From Chromera velia (lineage: Eukaryota; Sar; Chromeraceae): DNA of 40,650 nt. Made by a program: the position numbers and the translations under genes. Shown one piece after another: positions 21,400-34,060 of this stretch. The stretch is taken from NCBI GenBank assembly GCA_018398765.1, contig JAHBMJ010000780.1:1-40650 (forward strand), in the 5' to 3' direction. The notes beneath the pieces are model-generated. The model did no database searches and had not been told where the DNA came from. It saw nothing but the letters and a program-made list of their open reading frames with translations. Within the stretch, counting starts at the first letter, position 1; each line of letters begins with the position of its first letter.

Positions 21400-23108
21400 T
21401 TCTTTCTTTCTTTCTTTCTTTCTTTTCTTTCTTTTCTTTCTTTTCTTTCTTTTCTTTCTTTTCTTTCTTTTCTTTCTTTCTTTCTTTCTATCTCTCTCTG
21501 CCGGCCTCCCGACTCGTGTGGTGATTTTTGGTGAGCGTCCTGTCCGTCTGCCCCTGGCTTCATGTACACCTCTCCTGCATGTGTGTGCGTTTTGTGATGT
21601 TCATCATCGCGCAGGTATGCGGTCCTATTTCTCTCCAGCGTCTGAAGGAAATTTCCGACCCACAGTTCCTCCAGGATCAGATCCCCCCGCCTCCGCCCCC
21701 GCCCCCTCCGCCTGAACTGAGACACCTGGAGGCTGGAGGAAGGGAAGAGACCTCCTCAGGGGATGGAGGGAGGGGTGCAGAAGGAGAGCATGAAGAGAAG
21801 CAGAAAGGAAATGGGACGGGGGTAGAAGGCAAAGAGATCCGTGACATTTCTTCCAAGGTCAGTAGGTGAGGGGACATATTTATACTAGTCTGCGTCTCTC
21901 TCTTGCCGTCTTTCTGTCTGTGCCTTATTGTCCAGGATTTTGTTACCTTCGTTGCCTGAGGTCAGGTCACTGGTCTTCATTTGTTGTTTAGGGTCGCTCT
22001 TGATTGGCTGGTCGTTGGGTGCTCTTTTCAGGAAAGGCGGCAGTTGGTGACGCAGGCAAGAGAGGAGGCTGCTTGAATGCATCAATACGGAAACGAAAAA
22101 AGGAAAAATGGAAGGGGGCGTGGCCTATTCGTCGAGTCTTCAGGATGAAGCGAGAGAAGAGAGTGTGAATAGATACTGTGGAATGGAGGAGGGGGAAAAA
22201 AGGCCTTGCCTAAGACCAATCGTCTGTTTGAGAAAGACAACCGTCATGATGAGATACTGCTATGAATGAATGAAACAAAAATAATGCTTACGTGGCCATC
22301 CAACCGACCGACTGTGCGCTCAGGACGGAAGGGCCACTCCCCTTCCTCAAGCAAACGGGGGCACTGGAGTAGTCTCGGCCTCTGTCTCGGGTTGCGCTCT
22401 TCTTGGTGACCCTCGGGTGGGTGGTTCTCTCTTTTTTTCTTTTCTTTTCTTTTCTTTTCTCCCGAGTCTGTGTTTGCATGTGTGGGAGTGGGTGCTTTTG
22501 TGTCGGTGCGTCGTCTGTTGCAAAGCTTTTGCCTGCATTGAGTGGGTGACTCAACGAAGTGATTTTTCGTTCGGTGCATTTTAGCATAGGGTCTGTCTGT
22601 TATTTCAGTAGTGCCGTTCTGTTCTCTGAGACAGGAAGGTGTTCATCTTGTGAATTTTTTGCATTGTTTTCCTGAATTTCCCTCTTTTCTTCCTTCTCCC
22701 TTCCTGTGTCTTTCTCTCTTGGTCCCTTCAGGCTGAGCGAGAGGCCGTTGCCGAAGCATGGGGAGGATCAGGAGCTTCCTCGTCTTCTTCGTCTTCTTTT
22801 GGTGTGTGGGGGGAGAGAGAAGGAAATGATGGGACGGCGGTCCAGGGCGAGGGGGAGCAAGTTGTGGAGATGAACAAAGGCGGGGAGAGAGAGGAAGCTC
22901 AAAGAAGAGAAACAGAAAAGGAGGCGAACCACATTGGTGCAGCTGTGGGGGGTGAGGGCGTGGAGATGGCAGTAGGCGGTGAGAAGAAACAAAAGAAGAA
23001 GAAGAGAAATCGAGGGCCATCCAGAAGAGAAATGGAGACGGTAGAATTTGTTGAGGAATGTCGGGCCAGGTTCGTCTTTCTTTCTCTCCCTCCTCTGTGT
23101 GTCTGTGT

Positions 23109-23145
<37 letters not shown>

Positions 23146-26100
23146 TGAGTGGATGGGTGGGTAGGTGGGTGGGTGCGTTTGTCAGTATGTCTTCGTGGGC
23201 ATGAAGGCGAGATGCATGCGCCAGACCCTGCGTTACTCTTCCCCCTCTTCCTTTTGTCTTTTCTCATTCCTATGGGAATTTTTCATTCTTCCCGGTCCCT
23301 CTCTTTCCCTGAGGCGGTCTCTTCTATCCGTCCTTCTCCCCTTCTGTTTCGTCCGTCCACCTGCAGATTCTGTCGGGCCTACAGATACTTTTGCGCTCCC
23401 GCCAACAGAGGAGGATTACGGGGACCCACAGGGGGCCCTGGGGCGATGAAGCAGATGCGGGGTGTGGGGGGGAGGGTCGGCCCGGTGATGGGTTTTGCGT
23501 TCAAGAATTTGAACGTTGTGGACCCTTTGAATAATTTAAATAACCTCGGGAGGAGCGTCAGCCCGTCGTCTTTTTATAGGTCAGTCGGTCGGTCGCTTGG
23601 CTTGGGGCATTTCGAAAAAGAAAAGGAGTGAATTTTTGGTCGGCCAGAGATGTTTGGTCAGACAGATGAGCCACTCACTGTGCACACACGGACTCGCATT
23701 TGACTGGGTAAACAAACGAGTAGGCAAGCAAGGAAAACAGCAAGGGGTGATGGAAGGTGGTTTCGGAATCGGGGGGCTTAAGGAGGAAGTTGAAAAAACC
23801 AAGACACGTTTTTGAAGGAGAAAATGAGCAACAGAGACCCTTCCCTCTGTTCGCTAATCCAGTGGAGAGCTGCATCGCTCCCTCTTTCTGGAATCTCTTT
23901 GTCCTTTTTTTCTTTTCTTCTTGCTTGACTTCTCCTACCTACAGGATTTCTGAAGCTTTCAAGTTAGGGAGGGATCTCCTCAGGGATGCCATTCGTGAGT
24001 CTCTTCATTCCTGGGTTTGTGCATGCATACGTAGATGGGCGCTCTCTCTCTGCTCCTTTCTTTTTTCGTCCACCACCGAGGCCCTGCCTTTCTCTTTTTC
24101 GGAGAAAGCAATTTTTGGGCAGTGATCTCGTCCGTTTGTCTGGTTGTTTTGAGACTGTCTCTCACGTTTTTCGTTTTGGGGATTATCCGTTTTTTCCTGT
24201 GTTTTTTTGCTTGTCTTTTTGTTCTTTGCATGGACAGTCCGTCACCAACTCGGAAGACGAAAGTCTCCACTTACACGAAGGAAGGCTTGCAACAAAGCAC
24301 GGGGCTGTCTTTGCAAGAAGCGGGTCTCATGCGTCATGCGAGGCTTGCATGGTAGAATTTCAAGAGAGGAATGAGTGTCTTCCTGATTGTGTGGTTTTCC
24401 AAACTCATTGCTGAGGCCAGGCGCTTTGTGTTGCGTTTTGCCCTGTCGCTTTGCGTTTTCATGCTCATTTTGCCGCCTCTCCGTCTCTGTCTGTGTATCT
24501 GTCTGTTTGCAGGAAGTGGTTGTCCCGCATCGCTCTGTCGCGTGTTTCCGAATTCGCTCCGTCTCCTTCAGGGCCTGTCGTTCGATGTTGACCCCTTCAT
24601 CCAACTTGCACCTGTGAACCATCCGGAAACTCTGCGGAACCAGGGGCTGGACTGCGGGGGTATGGAGAGGGAGTCCGATGACCTGCACTCGCACAGCTGC
24701 AGGGGGAAGGAGAAGGACAAAGACAGAGAGCTGCTGCATTCTTCAAGGGGCGCCTCCTCACTGAGTTCTCCCGATTCTCCGTCTGTTGGTGCAGGGACAG
24801 GCACGGGGAGGGTCGGGGCCTCGGAGTTTGTCTGCTCTGCTGGTGCAGAGAGGGGAGAGAGGGAACGTGTGTCCGTGGTCTCCTCGGAGGGCGGGACGCA
24901 CATGACTGGGGAGTGTGTCTCGGATAGACCTCAGACCCATGCGGAGACTTTTTCGTCTTCTTCTGTGCGTTGGAATAATTTGGGAGTTTTGGAATTTTAC
25001 CGCCCGGCCACTGCCAGCGGTGCGGGGGGGTGGGAAGTCGGGAGGAAGGTTGCGACTAGAAGAGCAGCCGTTAGAGACGAGGAAGGGGGAGAGGAGGGTG
25101 AAGGAGACCCAGACAACACCTTCCAGCCTCCTCCCATCACTGCATATCGAATGGACCCCACCATCTATGCCCATCCGTATCCGTACATTGAAGCGCTTTC
25201 ACATCCACAGGATGGGAATGTCTTTATGAGTCCTCCCATGATGCAGAGACAACGACTGGAGTTGGAGAGATCGAAGTTCTTTTGCAGTGACGCCATAGAA
25301 GTCTCACACCAGTTGGAACTCTGTCGTCTCCTTCATTTGCCCTGGCAACCCTCCATCACCACCCCCGACGATTCCTTTCGCCTCCCTGAAGTCTTGAACC
25401 GAATTAGCAGGTTCCTCAACTTCGCGGCCTCTGCCCCGGAGGACCACACGCTTCTCTTGCAAGCCGCAGTGCCTACACACTCCATGCATCCCCCTCCTCA
25501 CCCATTGATGTTCCATATGCAGCAGCAAATGGCAGCAAGCCAAGGCATGCTTCCTCACTTCCCCGCCCCCCATCCGCTTTCGAGTCCGATGAGCATGCAC
25601 ATGCACATAACGCACGCATTCACGCACCCCCGGACCCAGCACGGGGGCTCCATGATGCCCCCCTCCGTGCACGGATACAGTCCGGCTCTGAGTGGGGGGC
25701 AATTCGAGCACCACCGAAGAGCACAGGCAGGCCAGGGCCCAGTGCCTTCTCTTGACCGCGTCTTTGCTGGACACCCAAACAGCCAGCTGCCCCCATCCCA
25801 CCCACCACCGCAGCCGCACCAGCACCAGCACCCCCAGACGGCACATCCATTGGAAGGAGAGATTGATGGAGGAGGTATAGGGGAGTACTTAGACGTTGCA
25901 ACGGGGCCGAACGGGCCCATGCAGCCGTATGCCGGGGCCCCTTCTCTCCAAGACCGGAGAGGACCCCCCCCTCCCTTCACGCCACTCCCCCCCCTCGCAG
26001 GACCGGGAGGTATTCATCCCCCCGCCCCCCACATACAGTCACCCTCAGGCCCGTTCCCTCCCTCAGATCTCCCCACACACTTGCCCCCCCCCTATCACTC

Positions 26101-29100
26101 TCACCAGGACGGCCCGACAGTTCAAACACCCAATGGGCACTTCAAGCAACGGCGCCTCCCTCTGCACCATCCAGAGACGACCCAAACAGAAGAGGGGGAG
26201 GTCTCCGTGTCCGTCTCTGCACAAGTCAACACGACCTCAACCAAATCCCTCCACCCGTCTCGTGCTCCTGTCTCCACCTCACAGTCCACGCAGCAACACA
26301 TGCAGCCTCCGTCTCGCCCTCCTAGTCGGCACTCACCCTCGGATGGCAATTCCGCAGGAGCTCGGGAGGGGGGGGGGACCAATTCGTCAGTTCCGGGGTC
26401 CAGTGGTCCCGGAGGAAAGAACCAGCAATCGGGGCCCACTGCGCCAACTTCCGGGCCGGGGCCCGGGGGTCAAAAGGGACAGCAACAAGCACAGCGCTTC
26501 CAGCCGAAGCAAAAGGGAGGTGGTAGCAGTGAGTCGGGGAATTCTACTGCGACCAGGGAAAGGGAAAAGGATGGGGCAGGAGGTGGCACCGCGTCTGGTG
26601 GGCGGACGGGACAGCAGCAGGGAAAGGGGGAGGGGACGTCCCGGCCGTCTGGACTTGCAGGAGGCACAGGTGGGGGGGGTTCTGGGGGCATGAGTGTGCA
26701 TATGTTGGAAGGGGGGGCTGACACGTATGTGTCTTGTTCGCCGCCCTCATCAAGCTCCCTGTGTGCTCCTTCCTCGCCCAGGGGGAGGGGAGGAGGCGGG
26801 GTGGCTGTGACGGAGTGTGTTCCTGCGGTTGCGGGCTTGAAGGGAGAAGTTCAGTCAGTAGGGGGGGAAGGGGAAGAGGAAGGTAATATTGATTCGTCGT
26901 TGGCGCAGAACGATCGGAAAGGGTTGGGGTGTGAGGGTAGTGGTGCAGTTTTGTTGTTGAGAGAGAATCACTTGAAGGAAAGCTTGAAGTCTGAGTCGTT
27001 AGCTCAACAGGAACTTGTGGAGATGGAACGAACAGAGAGAGATGATGCTGGTAGCATGAGTCAACAATCGACAGCCTTGAGTGGGGTCGGCAAAAAGAAG
27101 AAGAAACACAAAAACAAACCGTTGGAAGCCGCAAAGGACTTCAATTATGAGAACTCCATCTACTCTCCCCCCACTCTGCTTACCGCTCCACTTCAACCGG
27201 GGGCCCACTCTTCTTTAGAGCCCAACCGGCCGTGTCTTGCCGGGGTCTCTTCCAGCGTTAATGCCGGGGCCCCCTCGTGCCCCTCCTCCATTGCACTTCC
27301 CCACGCTGTCGAGGCATCTGTATACGAAGAAGACGCAGCGAATCAAGGCACTCACCCAATACAGTCGATCCACTCAGGGCCCCGAGAAGTTGAGGGGGGG
27401 GATACAGGAAACTCATCCGATGACGCTGTGACTGTCATGTCCGCCCACTCCCACCGCAATCACCCGAATCCCCCCCCCCACTTCTCTCTAGACCCCATGC
27501 ACCAGCCCATGCAGTCCCATGAAGACCGAGGACAACCTCCGCCCCCTCCCCCTCAGATCCTGCCTTCGACTTCCATCGGTTCCCAGCCCCCTCATATAAA
27601 TCCTCATGGCAGCTTCTCAGACCCATCGCTCCCACTCTTTCCTCCTCCCAACTACGTTCCACAACAGTATCCCCTTTCTGCCTTCCCTCCCCCACCTCCT
27701 GCTGATGCTTCTTCGTCGTCTTCTTCGTCTGCTGCACACCAGCCGCAGCTGCTTTCTGCTTCCGCTCACATGGCACCACTCCCGGGTCCTCCTCTTGGAG
27801 AGTCTTCTGCTTCTGTCGCGAGAGTGCCCCAGGACCCCTCTGATCACCCCGTGGCACCGTCTTCGTCCTCCTCCTCCTCCTCCTCCTTCCACATGAACGC
27901 CGAATCGTGTGCGTTCTTCCCCTCTGTCCAGACGCTGGAAAGGTGGAAAAAGTCCTGCAATGCAGACCTCGAAAGGTCAGCTGCCGTGGCTTGTGAGAGC
28001 CTAGAACGGGAAAAAAGTCTCGTGGCAGGAGCAGCCGCAGGGGTTGAAACAGCCGAGCCGAAGCGAAGCTTTGAGGCCATCCACGCTCATCTTTTTGTGC
28101 GTCAGACGGCGGACCCCGTCAAAGTTCCCTTTCCCGTCTCCTCCCAAACAGCCCCGTATCCTGCCAGCCACCCCGGCTCGTCTCCGTTTGCAGAAACGCT
28201 CTGTTATCCCGCCCCCGTCCCGTTGTCTTTCTCTCCAGATACAAGGAAGGAGGGAGAGAACGACGAGCGAGCCGCAGCAAAATCTCTGCAGGCCTCTCAC
28301 TACACTTCTGTGGGTCCATTGGAGGAGAGAAGGGAGGCAAGATTGGGCAGCACAGTCAGCGGCAGCGAAGGTGTACAAAAGAAGGCAGAGGAGGTGCAGT
28401 CTGTGTTTCCCAACAAGTCTTCGGCCCCCCTGCCAAATCTGTGTGGTGAACAAACAGTGTCAGCCGCAGCTTCCGATCCGCATCCCCCCTGTGTCGATAG
28501 GAACTCTCTGCAAGAATTTGTGAAGGAAGAATCCGAAAGAGGGAGAGAAGAGGAGAATGAGAGGCAGGGGTCCCTTGCCAGCTTGGGGGGATTTCTTGAT
28601 GGAGCGGACGAAAGGAGAAAGAGACATGATGTGGGAGGGGATTATGAGTCGGAAGCGCATGGGGCTAGAGGGTCTGCATCTCTTGAAGAAGCGGAAGAAA
28701 GAGGGGTCTGTAGGGCTCCCAGTGCTTCTGTCGGGCCCAAGAAGGCGCTTCCTTTCCCTCACGGTCCCCTCCTAGGTTCCCTCTCATCTCTCTCGCCCTT
28801 GAGATCCTGTCTGAGTGTGCGTCGCAACAGTCCCTCCGCTTCCTCTTCTCCCTCATCCTCCTCCATGAAGACCGCGCCCACCTACAGACGAAGAGCCGCG
28901 TCTGAGTGTTCTGTGCTTTCGCACTTGTCGCCCAGGGGGAGAACAGAAGCTTCCCCGTCTCCGCTAAGTGACAGAAGTCGCAAGAGTGTTTGCAGGAGGA
29001 GGGATAGAAATCTACAGAGAGAGGGGGCAGAAGAGAGAACGAGGGAGAGGGAGAGGGAGACGGCAACAGAGTCTCCACCTACAGGCCTCCAGCCTTCCAA

Positions 29101-32100
29101 AAGGGATGCGCGTCTCATGATCAGCAGTCGAACTTACCCCTCAGGTTCTTCTGGGAGAGTGCGCAGAGACCCGAGAGACAGCAGAGACAGGGGGGGATTT
29201 GGGGTCAGAGAAGACGACAAAGAGCTGTCGTCACACGATGCGGCTTCAGTCTCCCTTGGTAGAACAGAGACAGGGGAAGAGAAAGAAAAGAGTGCTTCTC
29301 TTTTGGGAAAGGGGGTGGAAGCGGAGGATCGTTTTTTCCTCCTGTCCACTGGGACGGGGACGGGGACCGGGACGCCGTCCGTTGGTCCTGTGCCAACAGG
29401 GACGCATACCTCAACTCCCTCTTCCCCTTCCTTCTCATCCCCTTTGCATCATCCGCATCATCTGACAGCAGGAAGATCAGGAGCAGGGGCAAATCCAGAG
29501 GGAGAAAGTCGATTCGTTTTCAAAACTCCCTCTTGCTCTTCCTCTGGTGTGCTTGTCAGACAACGACAGGGCGCCCCGTGTGCTCTCCATGCACAGAGGA
29601 GAAGTTCCCCCTCCCTGTCTGCTGATTTCCCTTTGTCTTCCTCCTCTGCTTCAGGCAGCAGCAGGACGTTGATGAGAGAGCGCGTCGCCTCTCTTCCTCC
29701 TTTACATCCTCCGCTGCCCAAGAGTAACTCTCTTTCCGAGACGGTCTCTGCGACGGGAAGTCTCGTGACATCCGCAGCAGCAGCAGCAGCAATATCTGCC
29801 GAGAATTCTGGTGGGTTGTTCATTGCCCCTCCCCTCTTGTTTCGTTCCTCTTCCTCTGCGACGACGGAAGAGGTGGGGCCATCCGGACTGTCCAGGGGGA
29901 GTTTTCTGAAGGGAGAAAGGAGAGATACTCGAGGTGGGGGGCATGGATTGAAGATGGTCCGAAATTCGTGGCCGAATACCTCTAGTGTTCCCCTCATTTC
30001 TGCAGAAGATTCAATTGCTTCGTCCTCTTCTGTGTTCGTGTCCTCCTCTCTGTGCGAGAAGGAAAGAGGAAAAGAGAAGCATCGGGAGAAGGAGAAACCT
30101 CTCCTAGCCACACCCTCCTCTGTGCTTCGCCTGCCTGAAAAGGAAAGGGAGGCGGCGCGTGAGACCCCACCCTCGGGGGCTCCTTTTGCACCACCGCTCC
30201 GCCCCACTCCTTTCAGTTCTGTCGTTTCGACCCCTCCTTTGGCCCATTCGTCTTCCTCCTCATCCTCTTTCAAGTTGAGTCAGAGAATGGGAGGCGGCAG
30301 GGAACACGTCCACCTTTCTGGTCTGGTCCTTTCCTCCTCTACTGGAGAGAAGGGGGGGGAGGGAGAGCCTCTGATAGGGGGTCGACTTCTTCAGTTTCCC
30401 TTCAACGACGATATGGCCTCGGCGTCTTCGCTTTTTGTTGTTGACCAGAGAGCAGGGGGAGGGGGGGTGCAGAGGACTCGTGAGAGAGACGTCTCAGGTC
30501 TGTTGCTTAGAAGTGGGGGGGGGAAGAGGGGAGAGAGACGGGAGAGACTTGGATCGGCACAAAGTGGGGGGAGTGCGAAGGGACTCCTCTCCTCCTCAGG
30601 AGGGCTGTTGACCAAAAGTGCTTCTTCAGTTAATGAGATGAAAGAAATTCAGAGTAGGCTCGTACTATTCCAACAGTCTCAGAGCCAGCCGACCTCCGGA
30701 GCTGCATCTTCTTCCCATCAGAGCATGCAGCAGGAAAGAAGAGAACAACACTCCATCCAGGGACTTCCCGGAACAGAAAGGGATTCTACAGGCAACCAAG
30801 CGAAAGCAAAGCCCAAGTTCCCTGAGTTCACCTCCGGATATATCCGCCCAATAGCAGAGAGAGAGAAATGCTCCAGTAGCCAAAGGGAATGGGGCACGGG
30901 GGGAACTCTCAGGCAGTCCTTTGCAGTCCGCTCCTCCGGTGGTGAAATGAGTGAGTGGCCTATCGGGGGTGTCGCTCAAGCGGCATCAGAGCGGTCAGTA
31001 CCGCTTGGGAAGCGGCGAGGAGGTCGGAGGGATCATTTGTTGTCTTTGCCTCTCTCTGCAGTGAATGCCCACACTGGTAGTGCTGAAGGGATCAGCATGA
31101 ACCTCTCCAGCGATGCCCTCTTTGCTGGGGGGTCATTGACGAGGGGGGCAATTTCGGCGTCGGCTTCCGCTGGCCCAGTCCAGCGTTGCACATCCTCAAT
31201 AGCCACGCCGTGTGGGAGTAGAAGCAACCTGGCAGTCAAGTGCAAACACTCACAGGCACAGACAGGGGGAACGGGTGAGGGGAGAAGCCAAAGTCAAAGT
31301 CAGCTTCTCACCCGCTCATCCTCTCGTGCCGGCGGCCCTCCCCACTCCCTTGCCTCCTCGTCTCTGCGTTTTGAGTTGGAGGGCCCAGGCGGCGGAGGTC
31401 TGAGGGGTATGGGGTCCCGTTCTCTGAGGACAGACGAGAGCCTTGCGGGTCTGCTCGGAGACCCCCGACTTGGGTCGGCATCTTCGAGCATTGCAGGAGG
31501 TCGGTGGGAAGCTATGGGTCGGGATGCCTACTGCTTCATCGGTTAATTTTGTCGTTCCGTCCCTCTGTTGAACAAAACAATGTCATGCATCATCTATCCG
31601 GCCCCCATTTATTTTTTTTTTTCAAAGCGAGAGAGAATATTCGCCTGTCTTCCTCCGGTGGATATCACTGGGATCGGCCGATAGAATGAGATTTACGTTC
31701 AGTGGCCACGGTGTGCAATTCCGTACGCAGAAGTGGGCAGTGGAACGGGCATGACTGTTTTCTTTCTTCCGTTGCTCACATTTGATTCAATTGCGTTCTT
31801 TCTCTTCGTCTCTATTCGTTCTTTTCGTTCAGGTGCAAGCTTCCACCGGTACAGCCACACTCTGGGTGGAGGTCGGTGTGAGGCGGGGGACGATGACGAC
31901 GAAGAGGAGGGATCCGTGTCGGGTGTGAGCATCATCTCCTACCCCACTGTCTCGAGAGACGCAGGGTCGATCCTGCCGATCCTGGACCTCCCCGACGGCC
32001 CCATGCTCAGAGCGGCTGCAGCGGGGGGATGGCAACTGATGCCTGAGGGCATTTCGGCTCGTGATTGGGTTCTCATGATGAAGGAGGCAAACGAGATGCT

Positions 32101-34060
32101 GAAGAAGTCTGCCTCCTCCTCCTCTTCAGCAACAGCAGGAACAGCGGGTGGTGCTGGAGGAACTCAGGCTGGGCAGACGAGGGGGGGATTGGGATCCTCA
32201 GGATCGCGTATGGGCCCGGGGGGGGGACCGCGGGGAGGAGCACACCAACAGCAGCAGCAGCACCAGGCCCCGACCGGCCCCCCTCCCCTAATTGATGATT
32301 TGATTGAAGAGAACAGACAGGAGTGGGGACTCCTCCCTCTCAATCTCCCGGGTCCCCGGAGAAGCGAGGGGGCGTTCGCACGGACTGGGGGGGACACACC
32401 CCATAGATCCTCTAGGTCTGTCCGGACGTCTGCGAGTCTGGGCCAGTCTGTCTTGGATAGTCTGGGTGGGAGTTTGAACATAGAGCCGGGGGAGAGGGTG
32501 GGGCGCCGTCATCGAATGTATCGAAAACCAAAAAGGGGGAAGGGGAAGCAGGGGGAGGAGTCGTCGTCTTCCAAAGCAAATAGAGAGACGACAGCAGAAG
32601 CAGAAGGGGTCTCTTCTCAGTCGTTGTCTCTATCTTTCCTGCAGAGCGGGGGCCGGCCCCAGAGTGCGAGTCTAGGTCTAGGGGGATGTGGAGGAACCCC
32701 GGTTTCCCCTGCGGCATCGACGGCATCGATTGACTGCGCTGCCTCCGACTGTCCGAGAGGGCACAGGCAGAAGAGGACACCGAACTCGTGTCCTCGGTGG
32801 TCGTCTAGTCGGACTCGGGAGGGTATGGGGGGGGAGTGTTTGGAGACTAGTGCGAGGGTAAGTGAGTCCCTCACAGGCAGTAGTCATCTGAAGAGTGGGG
32901 GACAAAAGGGAAAAGGAAAAGGGATGTGGCATCTCCGCTTCGAGGCCTTTGGAACGGGTGGGTTCATGAAAACAGACGGCAAACAGTCAAAGTGGTTTCG
33001 TCGGAGTTTTCATACAGATCACGACGAGCGTGCTTCTTTGCCCTCCGACATTGACTTGCACCTCGCACACGTGTCTCTGGAATTTGCCCCTTCTTCCCGA
33101 CTTCCCCACAGTCAGCAGGGGGGAAGTCGTCTGTTGTCTTTGCGGGGAAAGGGAAGAAGAAGGGAGGGCGACTCTGCCTTCCACGTATTCAAGGGCAGAG
33201 CCTACCCCGGAGACCTGGACAGATCCGACTACGATGCACCCCCGTATAAAGTCCCCTTCCAGTCGGCCTCCCAGCAGACGAGGGGGGTGTCAGTGGAAGG
33301 AGAGGGGGGGGAAGAAGATAGGGAAGCAGATGCCGGGGCAGTGCTCCATGAAACCTTTCTCCGTACACAAGAGACGGAGGAGGGAGACGGCAAGGTTTCC
33401 TCACAGATTCCTCCCGTCTCCAACGACAACGATAAGGAGAGGGAGAGGGATGAGGTGCCTCAGGTAGCGAAGTCTCCAGTAGAAGATGGTGACAAGGAGA
33501 AGGAGCCCGAAGAGAAAGCGGTTAGTGAGGACCCCGTGGCGGGGAGTGGAGGGAAGTCGAGGGGGTCGAGAAAGAGCCGAAAGACGAGGCAGAAGAAAAG
33601 TGCTGCAGCAGCTGCGGCGGTTGCAGAGACAGAGATGGAAAAGGAAAAAGAGACGCCAGAGAGTCAGAAAGAAGAGAATGGAGTCACCAGCGTCCCCGTC
33701 TCTCCTCCCGATCACTCTGCACAGCCACCTGGAGATCCTCCCTCCGTCTTCCCTCGTTCTCCCGATTCTAGATTGTGTAGATGGGCACCCAAGAAGGTGT
33801 CAGACCTCAAAGAAGCAAAAACGGTTGATGATGCTTCCTGTAATGGTCACAGATTTGCAGTTGAGAGCGGAGAGGTAGCGTGTTCGTTATCCAAGGAGAC
33901 TGACGGGCCAAACCTGGTGCCGTCAGGGAATTGCAGCGTCAGTGGAAGTGCCCCTCCCGTTTCCACTAAAGGCATTCCGGTAAGTATTTCAGAAGGGGGA
34001 AGTGGGGAAAGAGCAAGAGGATGTGTTGACGAGACGCAAAGCACGACGAAGGCAGATTAA
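18233..34060 (+). CDS. Giant TRF4/plant-type non-canonical poly(A) polymerase (nucleotidyltransferase)
   Basis: Twelve exons join in phase: 18233-18333, 18438-18466, 18659-18896, 19087-19225, 19471-19563, 19834-20019, 21615-21857, 22732-23069, 23367-23579, 23945-23994, 24513 to about 31499-31541, and 31833-34060, about 3,614-3,628 residues. The catalytic domain has YGSLPLMTYLPDGDIDVGF, with GS at residues 85-86 and Asp97/Asp99, and a third Asp at 164 (GVALDVSANKIGG). These match the plant nucleotidyltransferase/PAP-OAS1 superfamily (FGSVPLKTYLPDGDID..., VVVDISFNQIGG). The central domain has SWCAYESHTLGSRNGLMATYAVETL, FLEYFSDFDW and CGPISLQRL. It ends with LNVVDPLNNLNNLGRSVSPSSFYR and EAFKLGRDLL, also characteristic. 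The enzyme should add A or U residues to RNA 3' ends. From residue ~545 on, the protein is Ser/Pro/Gly/Gln-rich and disordered. Three donors (31500, 31518, 31542) keep the frame into exon 12. If none is used, the protein stops at 31546 and the frame at 31733 belongs to another gene. Confidence 0.82.
20107..20141. repeat. (TG)n in nucleotidyltransferase intron 6
   Basis: A pure TG dinucleotide run on the sense strand, 87 bases after the donor at 20020. A second TG-rich run occurs in intron 8 (about 23094-23146). Confidence 0.9.
20221..21499. repeat. 1.28-kb (TTTC)n polypyrimidine tract in intron 6
   Basis: Almost 1.3 kb of TTTC, TTTTC and TCTTC units contains virtually no purine on the plus strand. 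It accounts for most of the 1.6-kb intron between exons 6 and 7 (20020-21614). The 500-residue Phe/Ser/Leu and Lys/Glu/Arg ORFs on the two strands are repeat artefacts. Uninterrupted pyrimidine runs of this length could form triplex DNA and are prone to length change. Confidence 0.95.
21858..22731. other. Intron 7 of the nucleotidyltransferase gene, nothing else seen
   Basis: 874 bp between a GTCAGT donor and a CTTCAG acceptor. It contains only a short TTTTC run near 22434-22459. No ORF or RNA motif was recognised. Confidence 0.5.
23094..23146. repeat. (TG)n in nucleotidyltransferase intron 8
   Basis: A TG-rich run with a few TC and TA interruptions on the sense strand, shortly after the donor at 23070. 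Confidence 0.85.

Noticed and set aside
19882-21725. Very long Phe/Ser/Leu and Lys/Glu/Arg ORFs
   Set aside because: They are translations of the intronic TTTC array; the only real coding parts nearby are the flanking exons.
24568-31245. Many minus-strand ORFs of 60-270 codons opposite the giant exon
   Set aside because: They are antisense to a 7-kb open frame of GC-rich low-complexity sequence, where chance antisense ORFs are expected; none shows a domain.
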